Positions 28,301 to 36,628 of a stretch of 64,000 bases of DNA are shown piece by piece. The stretch's first letter is position 1. Each line of letters starts with the position of its first letter. Source of the stretch: Arcuatula senhousia (lineage: Eukaryota > Mollusca > Bivalvia > Mytilida > Mytilidae); NCBI GenBank assembly GCA_963971305.1, contig OZ020307.1, forward strand, positions 65,531,702-65,595,701. Direction: 5' to 3'. Below the pieces are notes generated by a model. That model ran no database searches, was not told the origin of the DNA, and saw only the letters and a list, made by a program, of their open reading frames with translations. The translations under genes were made by a program, and so were the position numbers.

Positions 28301-31300
28301 GGGGAGTTTCATCCCCTGATATAGCATTCTGGGTCCGCCTCTAAACGTAAACTGTCTTGTTACAAAAAAAAACAAAAACAGAAAAAACGTTTTTATACGA
28401 CCGCAAAAAATTTGCGGACGTATAATGGTATGATGCTGTCGTCGTTGTCGTTGTTGTCGTTGTCTGTTAACTTTAGTGTATACATGGTAACTTGAGTTCT
28501 AGTTATCCGAATGCAATGAAATTTTACAAAGATATTCCTTACTATTGAAGGATGGATGGGATAGATTTTGGGGGTCCCACCTGTTTTGGTTTCGAAATTA
28601 GGGGCCAAAAAGGGCCCAAAATGCTACTTATATGTTTGTTGCCGCGATAACTTTAGTTTTAGTCATCTGATTGCTTTGTACTTTGGCAATAATGTTCCTT
28701 ACCATAAAAGGATGATTGGAATTGATTTTGGGTCCCCCTTTTTTTTGTTACGAAATTAGGGGCCCAAAAGGGACAAAAAATCGATTTTTTTATTGTTTTC
28801 ACCATAACTTTGTTTCTAGTTGGCTTATTGCTGTGAAATTTGTGAAGAATGTTTCTTACAATAAAAGAATGAATCTGATGAACTCTTGCGGGACCCCCTT
28901 TTCCCCGTTTTGTAATTAGGGGCCAAAAGGGGCCAAAATCGAAACTTTTCTATTAGTGGTCCTATTTTGAAATTTTTTTTTTTGCATGTTTGTTCTTGTC
29001 AAATAGCGATACAAGATTGAAAATTAATTTTTGCAACCCCCTTTTTCCCCCTTTTATGTAATTAGGGACCAAAATGGAAAATTTGTGGTCTAATTTTGAT
29101 CTCCTTTGGAAAAATAATAATTTCTTTAAATGTAAGTGGAAAGTCCACCAAAAGCTGCATGTGTCAAAAACCTTTGTCAGTCCACCATGGGCTGCATGTG
29201 TCCAGAGTAATTGACAATCCATATTGGGCCTGAAACATGTTGCAGTCGTATAATGCTGCGCTCGGCGAAGCTTTTTATTTAAAATTCAAATTTGTTACAA
29301 GAAAGCAAACGTATCGAAGAGGACTAGGTGCCAAATACCGAAAACTAAGATAAAGAATTGTCTTAGGATTATTAGAAATTTAAGAAACTTAAAATTTCGA
29401 CTTCATATAATGACTCTGATGCATCACAAATTTCACATACGTGTCGGTTCTAAGCGGACAATGTTGAGTTGTTTGTTTTCAAATTAAAGATTTAACTGGC
29501 AATTTGAAGAAAGCACTGTTTGGGTTAATCTTCTGAGATTCCATGTTGCAGATTAAAACAAATTGACCTCAAAATGTTGATATGCATAAAATTGGTAACA
29601 ACAAAACAGTTTAATAAAAAGAATAAAACAGCAAAAACATAAAACAGACATTAAAGCCTTAAATTACACATAAAATGTTCAAATATAAAAATATTTTAAA
29701 ACAACATGTATTGAAAAAACTGGGGATGAAACTAACACTTCATGATTTACATAGAAATCAGATATTTTTAAAAATAAATAAAAGCCAGACATGCTCATGT
29801 AAAAATCATATTACATGTAGAATAGTTTCAAACGCTTGCATGCTCATACCGAAAATTGGCGTGTAGGATTTTCAAATGCCGTTGTAGTTCCACATGAAAT
29901 AAAAAAAAATATGGCAATCTTTGAAAAAGGTCACAACTCTCTTTTAATTCAGTAAAAATTTAAGCTAAATATTGAATTGATCGAATTATTAAAATTGCAC
30001 CATTAAAAGGGATTGTTAAAAATATGATATGGAAATTTCTCAAGCTAACGACATTATTTCTGTTGAGTCCACCATGGACATGTCTTCAAGTCTTCGTTTG
30101 CAAATGATGCTAATGAGAATTCTAAAAAGTTTACGGCAATGTTTACGGAATCTGACGTCACCGACGTAATACACAAAAATGTTAACGACATTGTTGACGA
30201 AATACGATCGGAACAGCAACGGGAGAATCCCGAGCACGATGGGACTTGGCGGGAAAATATCACCTTGAATAAATGTCGTCACGGCGTTCAATGTCAGATG
30301 TGGGATATAGCTAACGACATAAGCTGCGGTAATGGACAAGAATATTTTGGTCACTGTATGTTTAGCTTGTTTCTTACCATTGCCGTTTTCTATCCGTAGT
30401 AGTCTGTTCATTCTGAAATGGTCCCTTAATTCCCATATAATCCTAGCATATAAATAGATTAAAATTCCAAAAATCATCACAAAAATAACAAAAAGGAATG
30501 TAGCTTGTATAAATGGGTATTGAGTTTCTCTTATATCGTCGTCAGTGGAACAATCATAACCCGTAATATTCCCTGGAAAATGTTTGATTTTTAGACCTTG
30601 TATGATAGCAGTCGGCCAGGATAAAATAATAGAAAGAGCTATTGCCGCCACACAACAAGTTTTTGCCATCTTCTGGGACATCTCTTCACTGAAAGGAAAG
30701 CAAATCCTTCTGTATCTTCCAGCAGCCATTACAGTTAATACAAAAGCAGATCCTAACTTGGCCACATCACCGGTGAACCGTGAAAATTTACAAAATCCCT
30801 CCACATAGTACATGTACGGGAAAGCATTGTCTACGATCTCCGACGGTATAGCTATACAGCACGCTGTTAAATCTAAACTCGCCAAGCACAAAATATAACA
30901 CCGGAAGTTCGTTGGTTTGTACCGTAACCCGTACACAAGGAGAATGATGGTATTTCCTATGACACCGATGATCACGAGAATGGATAGGTATATCACGGTG
31001 GGCAACCTCTGCCTCGCCTCGGCATCGTTCAATTCTTGTAAAGTGCTGTAAACAGTCTGGTTTGATTCGTTCATAATAAAAAGAAAAAAGTGTTTACCTT
31101 GATTGGAGAAGGTGTTATCCCTATCACAAAGTTCCAATATCTATATGCATGTTCTCTTTAGAAAGTATTCAGTTGAATTCCCTCTTGAATATTCACTATT
31201 ATGAGTTAAGCTTTATCCTTTCCTCTCACATAAATGCTTCTGTAAAGTACGCTGTACCTCTTTCTTCCTTTCTCTCACTTTTTTTTCAAATCAACATATT

Positions 31301-34300
31301 ATTTAGAATCTGTTTATGTAACAGACACTCCAGACTAAATGAAGAACACATTGTTTAAGTATCGCTACCTTCATTCATTAGTTTAATGATTTGCACTAGT
31401 GATTTCGCCAAAACCACAACAAAATACCATCATGTCCTGTTAAAATGTGAAGGTGTACTTTCAATAATCACTCTGATGCACCTTGGTGACGTTGTTATCT
31501 ACAGTTAAAACACTCCTTTTAACTTTTAAAATTATGAAAAGTTGTCAAAATTTGCCCGTACAGGTATAAATCCTTAAATCCGATATTTTATGCAACCATA
31601 TTATTAATGCTAATTCTAAGCCACTACCGTTCCTATGCAAAGTGAAATAATATTTGGTGTTACGGTATCTTAATTGTTTTCTGATAGTTAGGAATAATGA
31701 ATTCTGACATCAACATGTATAGTACAATTGATCCTGATACGATAGTTCCGATTAAAAGCGCCCGTTGGCTGCTGTTCTATCGGATTGCTCCAATGAAGTG
31801 ACTTTATTAGAACTTTTATCCTTAGCTTTATTGACAATCCTTGGGGTCACGTTTCACACGTGTATATGTTGTCGTGGGTGGATTTTGTTTGAAGAACTCA
31901 CAAAAAGTAAACCTTGACTGACACTTATATAACTAAATAAAGTGCATTTCCTTTTAGATGTGCTGGATTCGAATACTTTTACAACTTGCAAGCTAAGTAT
32001 TTTAGCCACATACGCGAAATTTTTATTATTTTAATATTGGGTATTTACGTATACACTATCCAGTTTATCTAATTTATCAAAATAATGAGATTCTGTCTTT
32101 TTTAAAAAATCAACCATTAATCTTACACAAGTTGTACTTTTCTTGTGTGACTATTTCAGGACTGGATTTGAATTATTTGCATTTTATTCAGACCTTTGGC
32201 CTACTTGGACCAGCGCCTACTGGGCTCGTTGAAAGCTGCTGTTCCATTGCGGTGTTACTTTACTAGCGGCAGCGGCGGCGTTAACTTTTTGGAAACGTTT
32301 TATGAGCACCTCCATATCTCAAGAACCATAGGTCCTAGGTTGATGAAACATGGTATGCATATGCCCCAGTAGTAGCATAGCACAGTTGCATTCTCATCTT
32401 TTGACCTTGACCTTGATTTTCCGGTTGAGTGACTTTGACAATTTTCAATACATATAATAGCAATGGAAGAGTTTTGCGAGCACCCCTCCATATCTCAAGA
32501 ACAATTAGTCCTAGGTTGATGAAACTTGGTATGCATATGCCCCAGTAATAGCTTAGTACAGTTACATCCCCATCTTTTGACCTTGACCTTGATTTTCTGG
32601 TTGAGTTACTTAATTATTTTTATTGCATATATTAGCAATGTTTTAGTTCTATAAACATCTTTTGATCTCAGAAACTGAAAATCCATGTAAATTCAAAATA
32701 TAGTGGAAGTAAGAAAGAATAATTGTTTCTGATGTTTCCGGCAGGCGAGACATACTTTTAGTGTTAACTCTTGTTCTAAATTACCGCTTGTGTCGCGTAT
32801 ACTCCACATCTCATTATTTTTTCTGACATTGGGAAGATACATGTACATTGGCTGATAAAAATGGATCTGTCATCACTATGGAACATAAAATATCAGGAGT
32901 TATGGTGAAGGGTATATTTAGAAGCGGCTGACCAAGTGGTACTTTTCGGCTCGCATGACACGAGAGAACATCCACAGGTTCTATTTCTGTTATGTTTTAC
33001 CAAATTTGATTTTTTATGTACATTGGCTGATATAAATGGATCTGTCATCACTATGGAACATAAAATATCAGGAGTTATGGTGAAGGGTATATTTAGAAGC
33101 GGCTGACCAAGTTTTCTGCTCGCATGACACGAGAGAACATCCACAGGTTCCATTTCTATTATGTTTTACCAAATTTGATTTCTTTATTGTGAGCCTGTCA
33201 TAATTATCATCTTGTGTTGTGCATATCACCAGGAAATTTTGATCCTCAAATTTTTGTGGGAGTTATGGCCCTTTGAACTTAGGAATTTGCTAAAAATCCT
33301 CATTTATCATCTTGTCAGCGCAACTCCTCTGAAACTGCTGAACCGAATTCAATGAAACTTGATATATAGGAAGGATACCATATGTAGTTGTGCATATGAC
33401 CCGGAAATTTCATCCTCAAATTTGAGTGGGAGTAATGGCCCTTTAAACTTAGAACTTTTTGGGGAAAGGGGGAGGGGTCGTTTTTGTAGGCAAAAACAAA
33501 CTTTAATTAAAACAAGAATTCAGCATTTAGCATCGGTACAAGGTAAGAAATACAGTCAGAAAATATTGAATGAAATATTGCTTTCTTGGTAAAATCACCT
33601 GGAAAATTGATGTGTTGTTTTTGACAGTTGTCCAAACCACCACGCATTTGAAAAAAAAACTTGGAACATCATATTTCTATGATATTTTTAAAAATTTTGT
33701 CCCTTTTCTTGTTAACTTTTTTTCAGTTTTTCACGAGTCATGGTATATTTTTATTATATGCAAATGAGGATTTCTGTGGGTATCTTGATTGAAGGTTAAT
33801 TGAGGCATATTGTCATTTTAACAAGAAAGGTTTCAATAAAGTCATTTTGAACATGAATCTATTAGGTCTGATTTGCTTTTTCGTTTGTTTATTGAAAAGT
33901 GATATATTATAGTGTCCATGGTACCACCATGCCGTGATTTGAGGCTCAGGGTCATCAATCATTGCTGGTTATCATCTTATTGTCAATAACAGTCTTAAAT
34001 CATAATTGTAATTAGATTACTACTTTTTGGTTTAATTCAAGGTTGCAACATGTTGAATTTTCCTGCGTCTATTTTCATGTAGCTCAAAAGAGATAAAAAG
34101 ACAAAATGAATATCATAGCCATTTGCTGCTAGACCAATTGATGCATGGGCTATCGCGGTGCACCAAGAAAAAAAAATCCGACCTAAATACCAGCAAACAA
34201 ATCTAATTTTAAATCATTTCAATGGTATAGAAGCACATTTTACTCCGCTTCACTAGGTGGTTAAGTATAGTACTTTCCGAGATAAAGAATTTTTTTTGCG

Positions 34301-36628
34301 AACTCACTAACGGACGGACATTGGACACTGGGTTACTAGTTCTTTACTTTTTATGAAGCCATAACTTATGTAACCGGGATTTTCGTGTTACTGATAAAGA
34401 AAACTTAGTTAGTCGGACTCTTATTTATTAGAATATTAAATGGAGCGGATATTGGAGAAGATGATACCCTTCATATTCTTGTAGTTCTAATTGAAATAGG
34501 TTGTTCATAAGACGGAGTTAATTAGGTTATGATGTTATGTAAAACGGACGTTTGCCAGAAAATGGACAGAAATTGTTGACCACCACCAGCCTATACTGAT
34601 GACATAAAGTACTGATAACAAAAACATATTCATGGTGTTGACGCATCCAAACAAAGGCTAAAAACAACATAAGATTATTTTAAAAAGTAATAAAATAAAT
34701 TCATTCTTTTAAGCGAAGTATAAAGACTTGTTTGGCCACCACCTCCTATATCTGGCTTCATATGATTATTGGCCCTGGGACTTACAGATGAATCCGGTTT
34801 CTCCATGTTTATCACACATTTATGCACTAGGAATCAGATGGGAGCGAATCCAGAACATGTTTTTTGCCATCAATAGCATTAAATCCTATCATTTCGAATC
34901 TGATATTGTTGGTATTAAATGCACATGTTGATAGAAGCCATACATAATATATATATATATTGGAAACTTACAAATGAATACTGAAATGGTGTTCATATCG
35001 AGTCGGTTATGAAATTTTCTAACATCGACGGAATCATTCTGATTATTTTGAAAGCGTGGCTTGTCGAGCTACATGTATTAAAATATCTAATTTATGAAAT
35101 TCCATAATCATCGAAAATTTAGTTGAAGTTCTCTTATGTGTATAGGTAATCAATCATCAATTACACTTGCAAATTTTGCTTGGAATAAAATTTTCTCTAG
35201 ACAAGTAGTTGAGAGGTTGAAAAAAATCGGATGAAAATTAGAGAAAGACATTTTCACGATTTGCACCGGTTGAATTCCTCATGTTTATACAAAAAGCAAA
35301 CAGACAAGTGTTGCTCGCATTTTGATATTTTATGATGTTACGACCGATTTTTTGCACACAGTAAATGATATGGTTTGAGAACTTTGACTGTTTGCCTGGT
35401 GTTAATGTCCCTGTTTTATGACGGAACCACTGTTTAAAATTGTCTATTTTTTTCCTTTTATAGGAAAATATCAGTGTCGTATCAATTAATTCGTTACATT
35501 AATTTTTAAAGAAATTTTATAGTCACATCGCTATAGGCAGCAAAATACCAAAGTAATTAACGTTCTGGGTTTCTATTGAAATATATCGATTTGAATAAAA
35601 AATATGATGAAATAAATTGTATGAAAGTGAATATAAAATGATCCTGCTGAGAGAATGACATGAAAATAAGACAAAAATCGACATGACATGTCATTTAAAA
35701 CCAGCTTGATGTGTATAATATGTTCTGTAGGGTCTGTTACATTGCTGTGCTGGAATATTAAGTGTGATGTCATTTTGCTGTTGGGCCTTGTTTGGTTGTT
35801 GTCTCACGTTGAGTCAATGACCTATTTTTTTCGCATGAATATTGGTTAAGGTCAATATATTGTGGATTCATGATATTTCAAAGACGGTGGGCTCTCCGAA
35901 TGGCTCATAGAAGTATATGCATTATCCAGTTATTGAAAAAAATGACTGCCAAATGCACTCTTATTTTAGTACTTCTCTGACACTATGTTGTAATATTGTT
36001 TCAAACTGAGACAAATGGTTTTGAATGTACTTTTGCGATTGAAATTTTGCTGTTTTTGCGTTTTAAAATAGATTTGTTACAGACATTTAAATAAAGTTTG
36101 GCCATCTGTATGCCTGTTCCACTAAGATTTACATTTTACCGGTTTTCCAGATTGGGCTATTTAAAGTTGTACTTTATGAAGCCACACCTCAGTCATGTTA
36201 GTTCACGTAAAAATGGTTTTTGGTAAAGTTTGAGTTTTGATACGATAATTCAAATTGCAAATTAAGAAAACAGAATACAAAACATTATCCAAACGTATTA
36301 AACTTTTTCTTGGCCGGACAAAAATCATCCATTAAAATAGGCTAGCTTACCAAAACCAATTTTACGTGAAGTCTTGGTAAGTTTATTTCATATCTCGTGA
36401 ACTCCTTTAGGTGAGCACCATGTGTAGAAACTCCTCAAAATGAAATCATGATTTCTGTTATTTCTTTCAGATTTCGACGAGTTGGATGACCAAATAAACG
36501 AATTGAGAAGACAGTTAAAACCCAAAGTCAGCAAGCTCCATGATCTCGAAAACAAGGATGACTATAAAGGATTCAATCTTAGCCCTTTATCAAAAGAGGA
36601 AATGAAGTCCATTCATCAGTTGATATAA
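1739..36628 (+). CDS. PDRG1: PDRG1, prefoldin-like co-chaperone (three coding exons)
   Basis: Coding exons 1739-1872, 3398-3498 and 36471-36628 join in phases 2 and 1 to give 130 residues, against 133 in human PDRG1. Recognisable family landmarks are an N-terminal helix with YLVQVEEVAEDIL and DLDKKRQKTRE (residues about 12-42), the central VCFGNQFIKLP strand segment encoded by exon 2, and a C-terminal coiled coil ending in the conserved KGFNLSPLSKEEM. All introns are GT-AG. PDRG1 belongs to the beta-prefoldin-like family and is known as a subunit of the R2TP/prefoldin-like (PAQosome) assembly chaperone. The start at 1739 (ATGATG) matches the family N-terminus. A pyrimidine-rich tract ending in AG at 1720-1721 suggests an upstream untranslated exon. 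Intron 2 is about 33 kb and contains a GPCR gene on the other strand plus most of the repeats in the left half of the window. The gene converges on DXO. Identity is firm; UTRs are unresolved. Confidence 0.93.
2266..2472 (+). repeat. Modular element family A (GGCCGGATTTC ends), single unit
   Basis: Head TGGCCAGATTTCACAGAGTG forms a short hairpin; tail GAAATCCGGCCA is its inverse. Core block contains CTCAGCAACTACTTATCAC and CTCACCTACTTCCTGTTTA. Related copies: 14180-14751 (interrupted), 19971-20575, 38090-38175 (minus, partial) and 8385-8450 (partial). Confidence 0.75.
2985..3360 (-). mobile_element. LINE 3'-end fragment in PDRG1 intron 1
   Basis: On the minus strand a C-terminal LINE signature is visible, CRCGFTIENMNHYFFKCPL, followed by a degenerate leucine-rich stretch and KRF end typical of mollusc LINE C-termini. 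Stops and frame changes show it is a relic. It ends just upstream of the exon 2 acceptor. Confidence 0.55.
3398..3498 (+). CDS. PDRG1: PDRG1 coding exon 2
   Basis: Acceptor ACTGTTGCAG precedes 3398 and donor GAAAG|GTAAGT follows 3498. The 101-nt exon completes the AG-A arginine codon and encodes the conserved VCFGNQFIKLP core. It ends with the first base of an aspartate codon. Confidence 0.93.
3938..4979 (+). repeat. Modular element family B (TGTCTCGCCTGC ends), 174-bp core x5
   Basis: Head TGTCTCGCCTGC (3938-3949) pairs with nearby GCAGAGCGGGACA. A GGCG/GTC triplet-rich spacer and GTTAACTTTTT follow, then about five 161-177-bp units marked by CACCTCCATATCTCAAGAAC. Tail GCAGGCGAGACA (4968-4979) is the inverse of the head. 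Confidence 0.88.
4980..6774. other. PDRG1 intron 2 sequence without recognised genes
   Basis: AT-rich. A small GGCGGATCC-type dispersed repeat at 6178-6332 (inverted ends ATCCAGAAATTT and GGACCTGCC). Nothing else recognised. Confidence 0.45.
6775..7675 (+). repeat. Tandem repeat block, about 160-bp units with AGGTCACTGTGACCTAT
   Basis: Four or five diverged units sharing AGATGTGTCTTGGATAGCA, ATTAGGTCACTGTGACCTAT and CTCAGATACTACATG. An exact 48-bp duplication sits at 6811-6906. A partial tail relative lies at 35835-35930 (GGCTCATAGAAG). No coding sequence recognised. Confidence 0.7.
8718..8929. mobile_element. MITE, TACTGTG family, copy 1
   Basis: 212 bp with inverted ends TACTGTGGATTCAT and ATGAAATCACAGTA; inner arms GGTATCAATTTTCGTGG and its inverse. 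Two more copies at 47143-47354 and 57904-58114. Confidence 0.82.
8965..10104 (+). repeat. Modular element family B with an unrelated 181-bp core x5
   Basis: Same ends as the copy at 3938-4979 (TGTCTCGCCTGC ... GCAGGCGAGACA) and a longer head hairpin (GCGAC/GTCGC). The core unit is different in sequence, marked by GTAAACTTTTTTGTAAGAC and AGCTAGGCATCTGATATTTG. The ends have thus been paired with different tandem cores. Confidence 0.88.
10996..11804. repeat. Two copies of a small GGCGGATCCAGAA dispersed repeat, with unassigned DNA between
   Basis: 10996-11065 starts GGCGGATCCAGAAATTTTCA; 11684-11804 runs from GGCAGATTTAGAATT to AAATTTCTGTATCCACC, inverted ends. Relatives at 6178-6332 and 41366-41518. 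An (AT)n stretch lies just before, at 10867-10886. Between the copies I recognise nothing. Confidence 0.55.
12244..13020 (+). repeat. Modular element family C (ATACCCCCCGC ends), about 165-bp core x3-4
   Basis: Head hairpin from ATACCCCCCGC to GGGGGGTAT (12244-12276). Core units at about 12305, 12473, 12637 and 12805 (CCTCGTAAGCGC, GGGGAGATAATTGGACTTAG). Tail GCGGGGGGTAT (12977-12987) repeats the head inverted. A decayed copy lies at 56180-56420 in STK19 intron 3. Confidence 0.85.
13395..13515 (+). repeat. Short dispersed repeat with GGGGCATTTGAGCGTCAAAA core
   Basis: About 100 bp; relatives at 24008-24105 (plus), 39555-39660 (minus) and 50535-50610 (minus, DXO intron 2). Some copies produce short spurious open frames with KKQRGNNGAFE-like peptides. 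Class unknown; possibly a SINE or LTR fragment. Confidence 0.6.
14180..14751 (+). repeat. Family A element split by a CATATG-rich insertion
   Basis: Family A sequence runs to about 14306 (CAGCATGGTTTCCCATA) and resumes at about 14710 (GCATGTGTAGCTTACCTACT), ending with AAAATCCAGCC (14741-14751). The intervening 400 bp hold eleven CATATG sites, mostly within AACATATGTTTAA-like palindromes, and no coding capacity. Confidence 0.65.
14907..15722 (+). repeat. Modular element with head TAGCTCACCTG and about 190-bp core units
   Basis: Head hairpin TAGCTCAC...GTGAGCTA (14907-14942). Internal units marked by CTATAGAATGAAAACTATTGCAG and CTCTACAAAAGT recur about every 180-190 bp. The end AGGCCCCTGAGAACCTCTTG at about 15700-15720 is typical of this class. 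No clear inverted copy of the head at the tail. Confidence 0.65.
15900..17190. other. PDRG1 intron 2, unassigned
   Basis: AT-rich DNA with no frame, repeat family or RNA gene that I recognise, apart from a CCCGAAAAATG/CGCGAAATT piece at 15930-16080 that resembles MITE arms. Confidence 0.35.
17199..17306 (+). repeat. Short tandem repeat, about 28-bp unit x4
   Basis: Four near-perfect copies of TTGAATGCAGGATACAGAAA separated by A-rich runs (17199-17306), just left of the 33-bp satellite. Confidence 0.85.
17490..19018 (+). repeat. 33-bp satellite array, segment 1
   Basis: About 45 units of consensus ATTGACCCTTTATCTCATGA followed by CATTTGCATTATA. Copies are most alike around 18380-18720 and more diverged leftward. 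Because 33 is a multiple of three, it yields a meaningless periodic frame at 18211-18459. A 75-bp unrelated piece interrupts it at 18125-18200. Confidence 0.93.
19019..19870 (+). repeat. Modular element with head GGGCCCCGCCACATAGTGG and 160-bp core x4-5, inside the satellite
   Basis: Head hairpin CCGCCAC/GTGGTGG (19022-19040), then units at about 19098, 19259, 19420, 19575 and 19737 marked by ATACGCTTTCAGATATT and GGGAGTTATGGCCCTTTGAA. Inserted cleanly after a satellite CATTATAATTA. Confidence 0.82.
19971..20575 (+). repeat. Family A element with three core units, inside the satellite
   Basis: Head TGGCCGGATTTCACTAGAGA, tail AACGAAATCCGGCC. Three units of about 180 bp marked by CAGTTTTCTCAGCAACTACT and CACCTACTTCCTGTT. 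Satellite units resume at about 20585. Confidence 0.85.
20585..20870 (+). repeat. 33-bp satellite array, segment 2
   Basis: About nine units between the family A element and the LINE at 20871. Two consecutive variants carry GCATCTAGTTAGCCC. Confidence 0.9.
20871..22497 (+). mobile_element. 5'-truncated LINE inside the 33-bp satellite
   Basis: Frames 20880-21781 and 21870-22223 encode the end of a reverse transcriptase and its C-terminal region (LATSPVKLQQMLDVC, YKHLGIELN, PTCLYGCEMW). The YADD box is corrupted (AYDIA). A frameshift lies between 21781 and 21870. The 3' part holds long GATT repeats (about 22282-22340) and ends in (GATT)n at 22475-22497. CATGACATTTG occurs on both sides, but it is also part of the satellite unit, so it cannot be proven to be a target duplication. 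Confidence 0.88.
22498..23295 (+). repeat. 33-bp satellite array, segment 3, with a foldback insertion
   Basis: Satellite units occupy 22498-22665 and 22977-23295. The piece between (22666-22976) is an insertion with a 119-bp near-palindrome at 22828-22946 (GATTATGGAATTTCTAACAT and inverse). An inverted relative of the insertion lies at about 34996-35250. Confidence 0.85.
23296..25078. other. PDRG1 intron 2, unassigned
   Basis: Contains one short dispersed repeat (24008-24105). The stretch 24330-24600 has two loosely similar units (TTTTCCAGGAAATTACAC and TTTTCCAGGAATTTACAT), probably a decayed modular element. No gene recognised. Confidence 0.4.
25079..25370. mobile_element. Third copy of the TGGAATATGTG terminal-inverted element
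   Basis: Inverted relative to the pair at 826-1520. It shares the flanking GCTCTTATATATATTTTCGAG with copy 1 and has a higher-GC centre (GAGCGCTTCGCACGCGGTGAG, given here only as a landmark of 21 letters split at the GC core). In PDRG1 intron 2. Confidence 0.78.
26161..26760. mobile_element. Mutator-like non-autonomous DNA transposon, 600 bp, with 9-bp target duplication
   Basis: Terminal inverted repeats of about 43 bp start GGTGCGTCTTTTTACCACAG and carry subrepeats of ACCACAGAAY. The flanks are a perfect 9-bp duplication GTCTGTTTG (26152-26160 and 26761-26769). No transposase frame inside. Long TIRs with a 9-bp duplication fit the Mutator/MULE superfamily. Lies in PDRG1 intron 2. Confidence 0.85.
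26770..28394. other. PDRG1 intron 2, mostly unassigned
   Basis: 27779-27890 (CCAGGACCGGATTTGAATAA, CAGCGCCTATACTGG) is a dispersed repeat also seen at 32153-32241. The rest shows nothing I recognise. Confidence 0.4.
28395..29276 (+). repeat. Modular element family D (ATACGACCGC ends), copy 1
   Basis: Head hairpin ATACGACCGCAAAAAATTTG to CGTAT (28395-28423), a GTCGTTGTC spacer, GTTAACTTTAGTGTATAC, four or five core units with ATTAGGGGCCAAAA and CACCATAACTT, tail TGCAGTCGTATAATGCTGCG. Copies at 39750-41222 (minus) and 53600-54614. Confidence 0.87.
30040..31137 (-). CDS. Intronless class A (rhodopsin-like) G-protein-coupled receptor
   Basis: A single open frame of 365 residues with seven hydrophobic segments. 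TM1 carries the GN pair (residues 61-62), TM2 has LASLDL (85-90), and the paired extracellular cysteines are C116 and C196. The TM3 end reads GRYRRIC (140-146) in place of DRY. TM4 has SWP (173-175). TM6 has SYIPH instead of the usual CWxP, and TM7 has NIFVYY (319-324) in place of NPxxY. N-glycosylation sites NES and NQT lie in the N-terminus and NIT in loop 2. A second ATG at 31074 (residue 22, MNESNQT) is a more typical receptor start; residues 1-21 may not be translated. The gene lies wholly inside PDRG1 intron 2 on the opposite strand. The altered DRY, CWxP and NPxxY motifs resemble lineage-expanded peptide-receptor-like orphans of molluscs. The ligand cannot be told from sequence. Confidence 0.9.
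   Translation of the reverse strand: MELCDRDNTFSNQGKHFFLFIMNESNQTVYSTLQELNDAEARQRLPTVIYLSILVIIGVIGNTIILLVYGLRYKPTNFRCYILCLASLDLTACCIAIPSEIVDNAFPYMYYVEGFCKFSRFTGDVAKLGSAFVLTVMAAGRYRRICFPFSEEMSQKMAKTCCVAAIALSIILSWPTAIIQGLKIKHFPGNITGYDCSTDDDIRETQYPFIQATFLFVIFVMIFGILIYLYARIIWELRDHFRMNRLLRIENGNGKKQAKHTVTKIFLSITAAYVVSYIPHLTLNAVTTFIQGDIFPPSPIVLGILPLLFRSYFVNNVVNIFVYYVGDVRFRKHCRKLFRILISIICKRRLEDMSMVDSTEIMSLA
32242..32752 (+). repeat. Modular element family B, head lost, two core units
   Basis: Starts at the triplet spacer (AGCGGCAGCGGCGGCG) with the same core as 3938-4979 and tail GCAGGCGAGACA (32741-32752). It abuts another dispersed repeat (32153-32241) directly. Confidence 0.8.
32845..33185 (+). 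repeat. Tandem duplication, about 168-bp unit
   Basis: 32842-33008 and 33017-33185 share TACATTGGCTGATA, ATGGATCTGTCATCACTATG and ACACGAGAGAACATCCACAG with few differences. A repeat of the ATGGCCCTTTGAACTT type follows (33190-33470). Confidence 0.8.
33471..36460. other. PDRG1 intron 2, right end
   Basis: An inverted relative of the satellite's foldback insertion lies at about 34996-35250, and a fragment of the AGGTCACTGTGACC-type element at 35835-35930. No gene recognised. Confidence 0.4.
36471..36628 (+). CDS. PDRG1: PDRG1 coding exon 3 (C-terminus)
   Basis: Acceptor TTTCTTTCAG ends at 36470. The exon completes a GAT codon, then encodes a helix rich in E, L, R and K followed by the family's terminal GFNLSPLSKEEM motif and a TAA at 36626-36628. 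It lies about 33 kb from exon 2, yet phase and homology agree exactly. Confidence 0.93.

Noticed and set aside
30139..30808. Plus-strand frames opposite the GPCR
   Set aside because: They are antisense shadows of the receptor gene with no family features.
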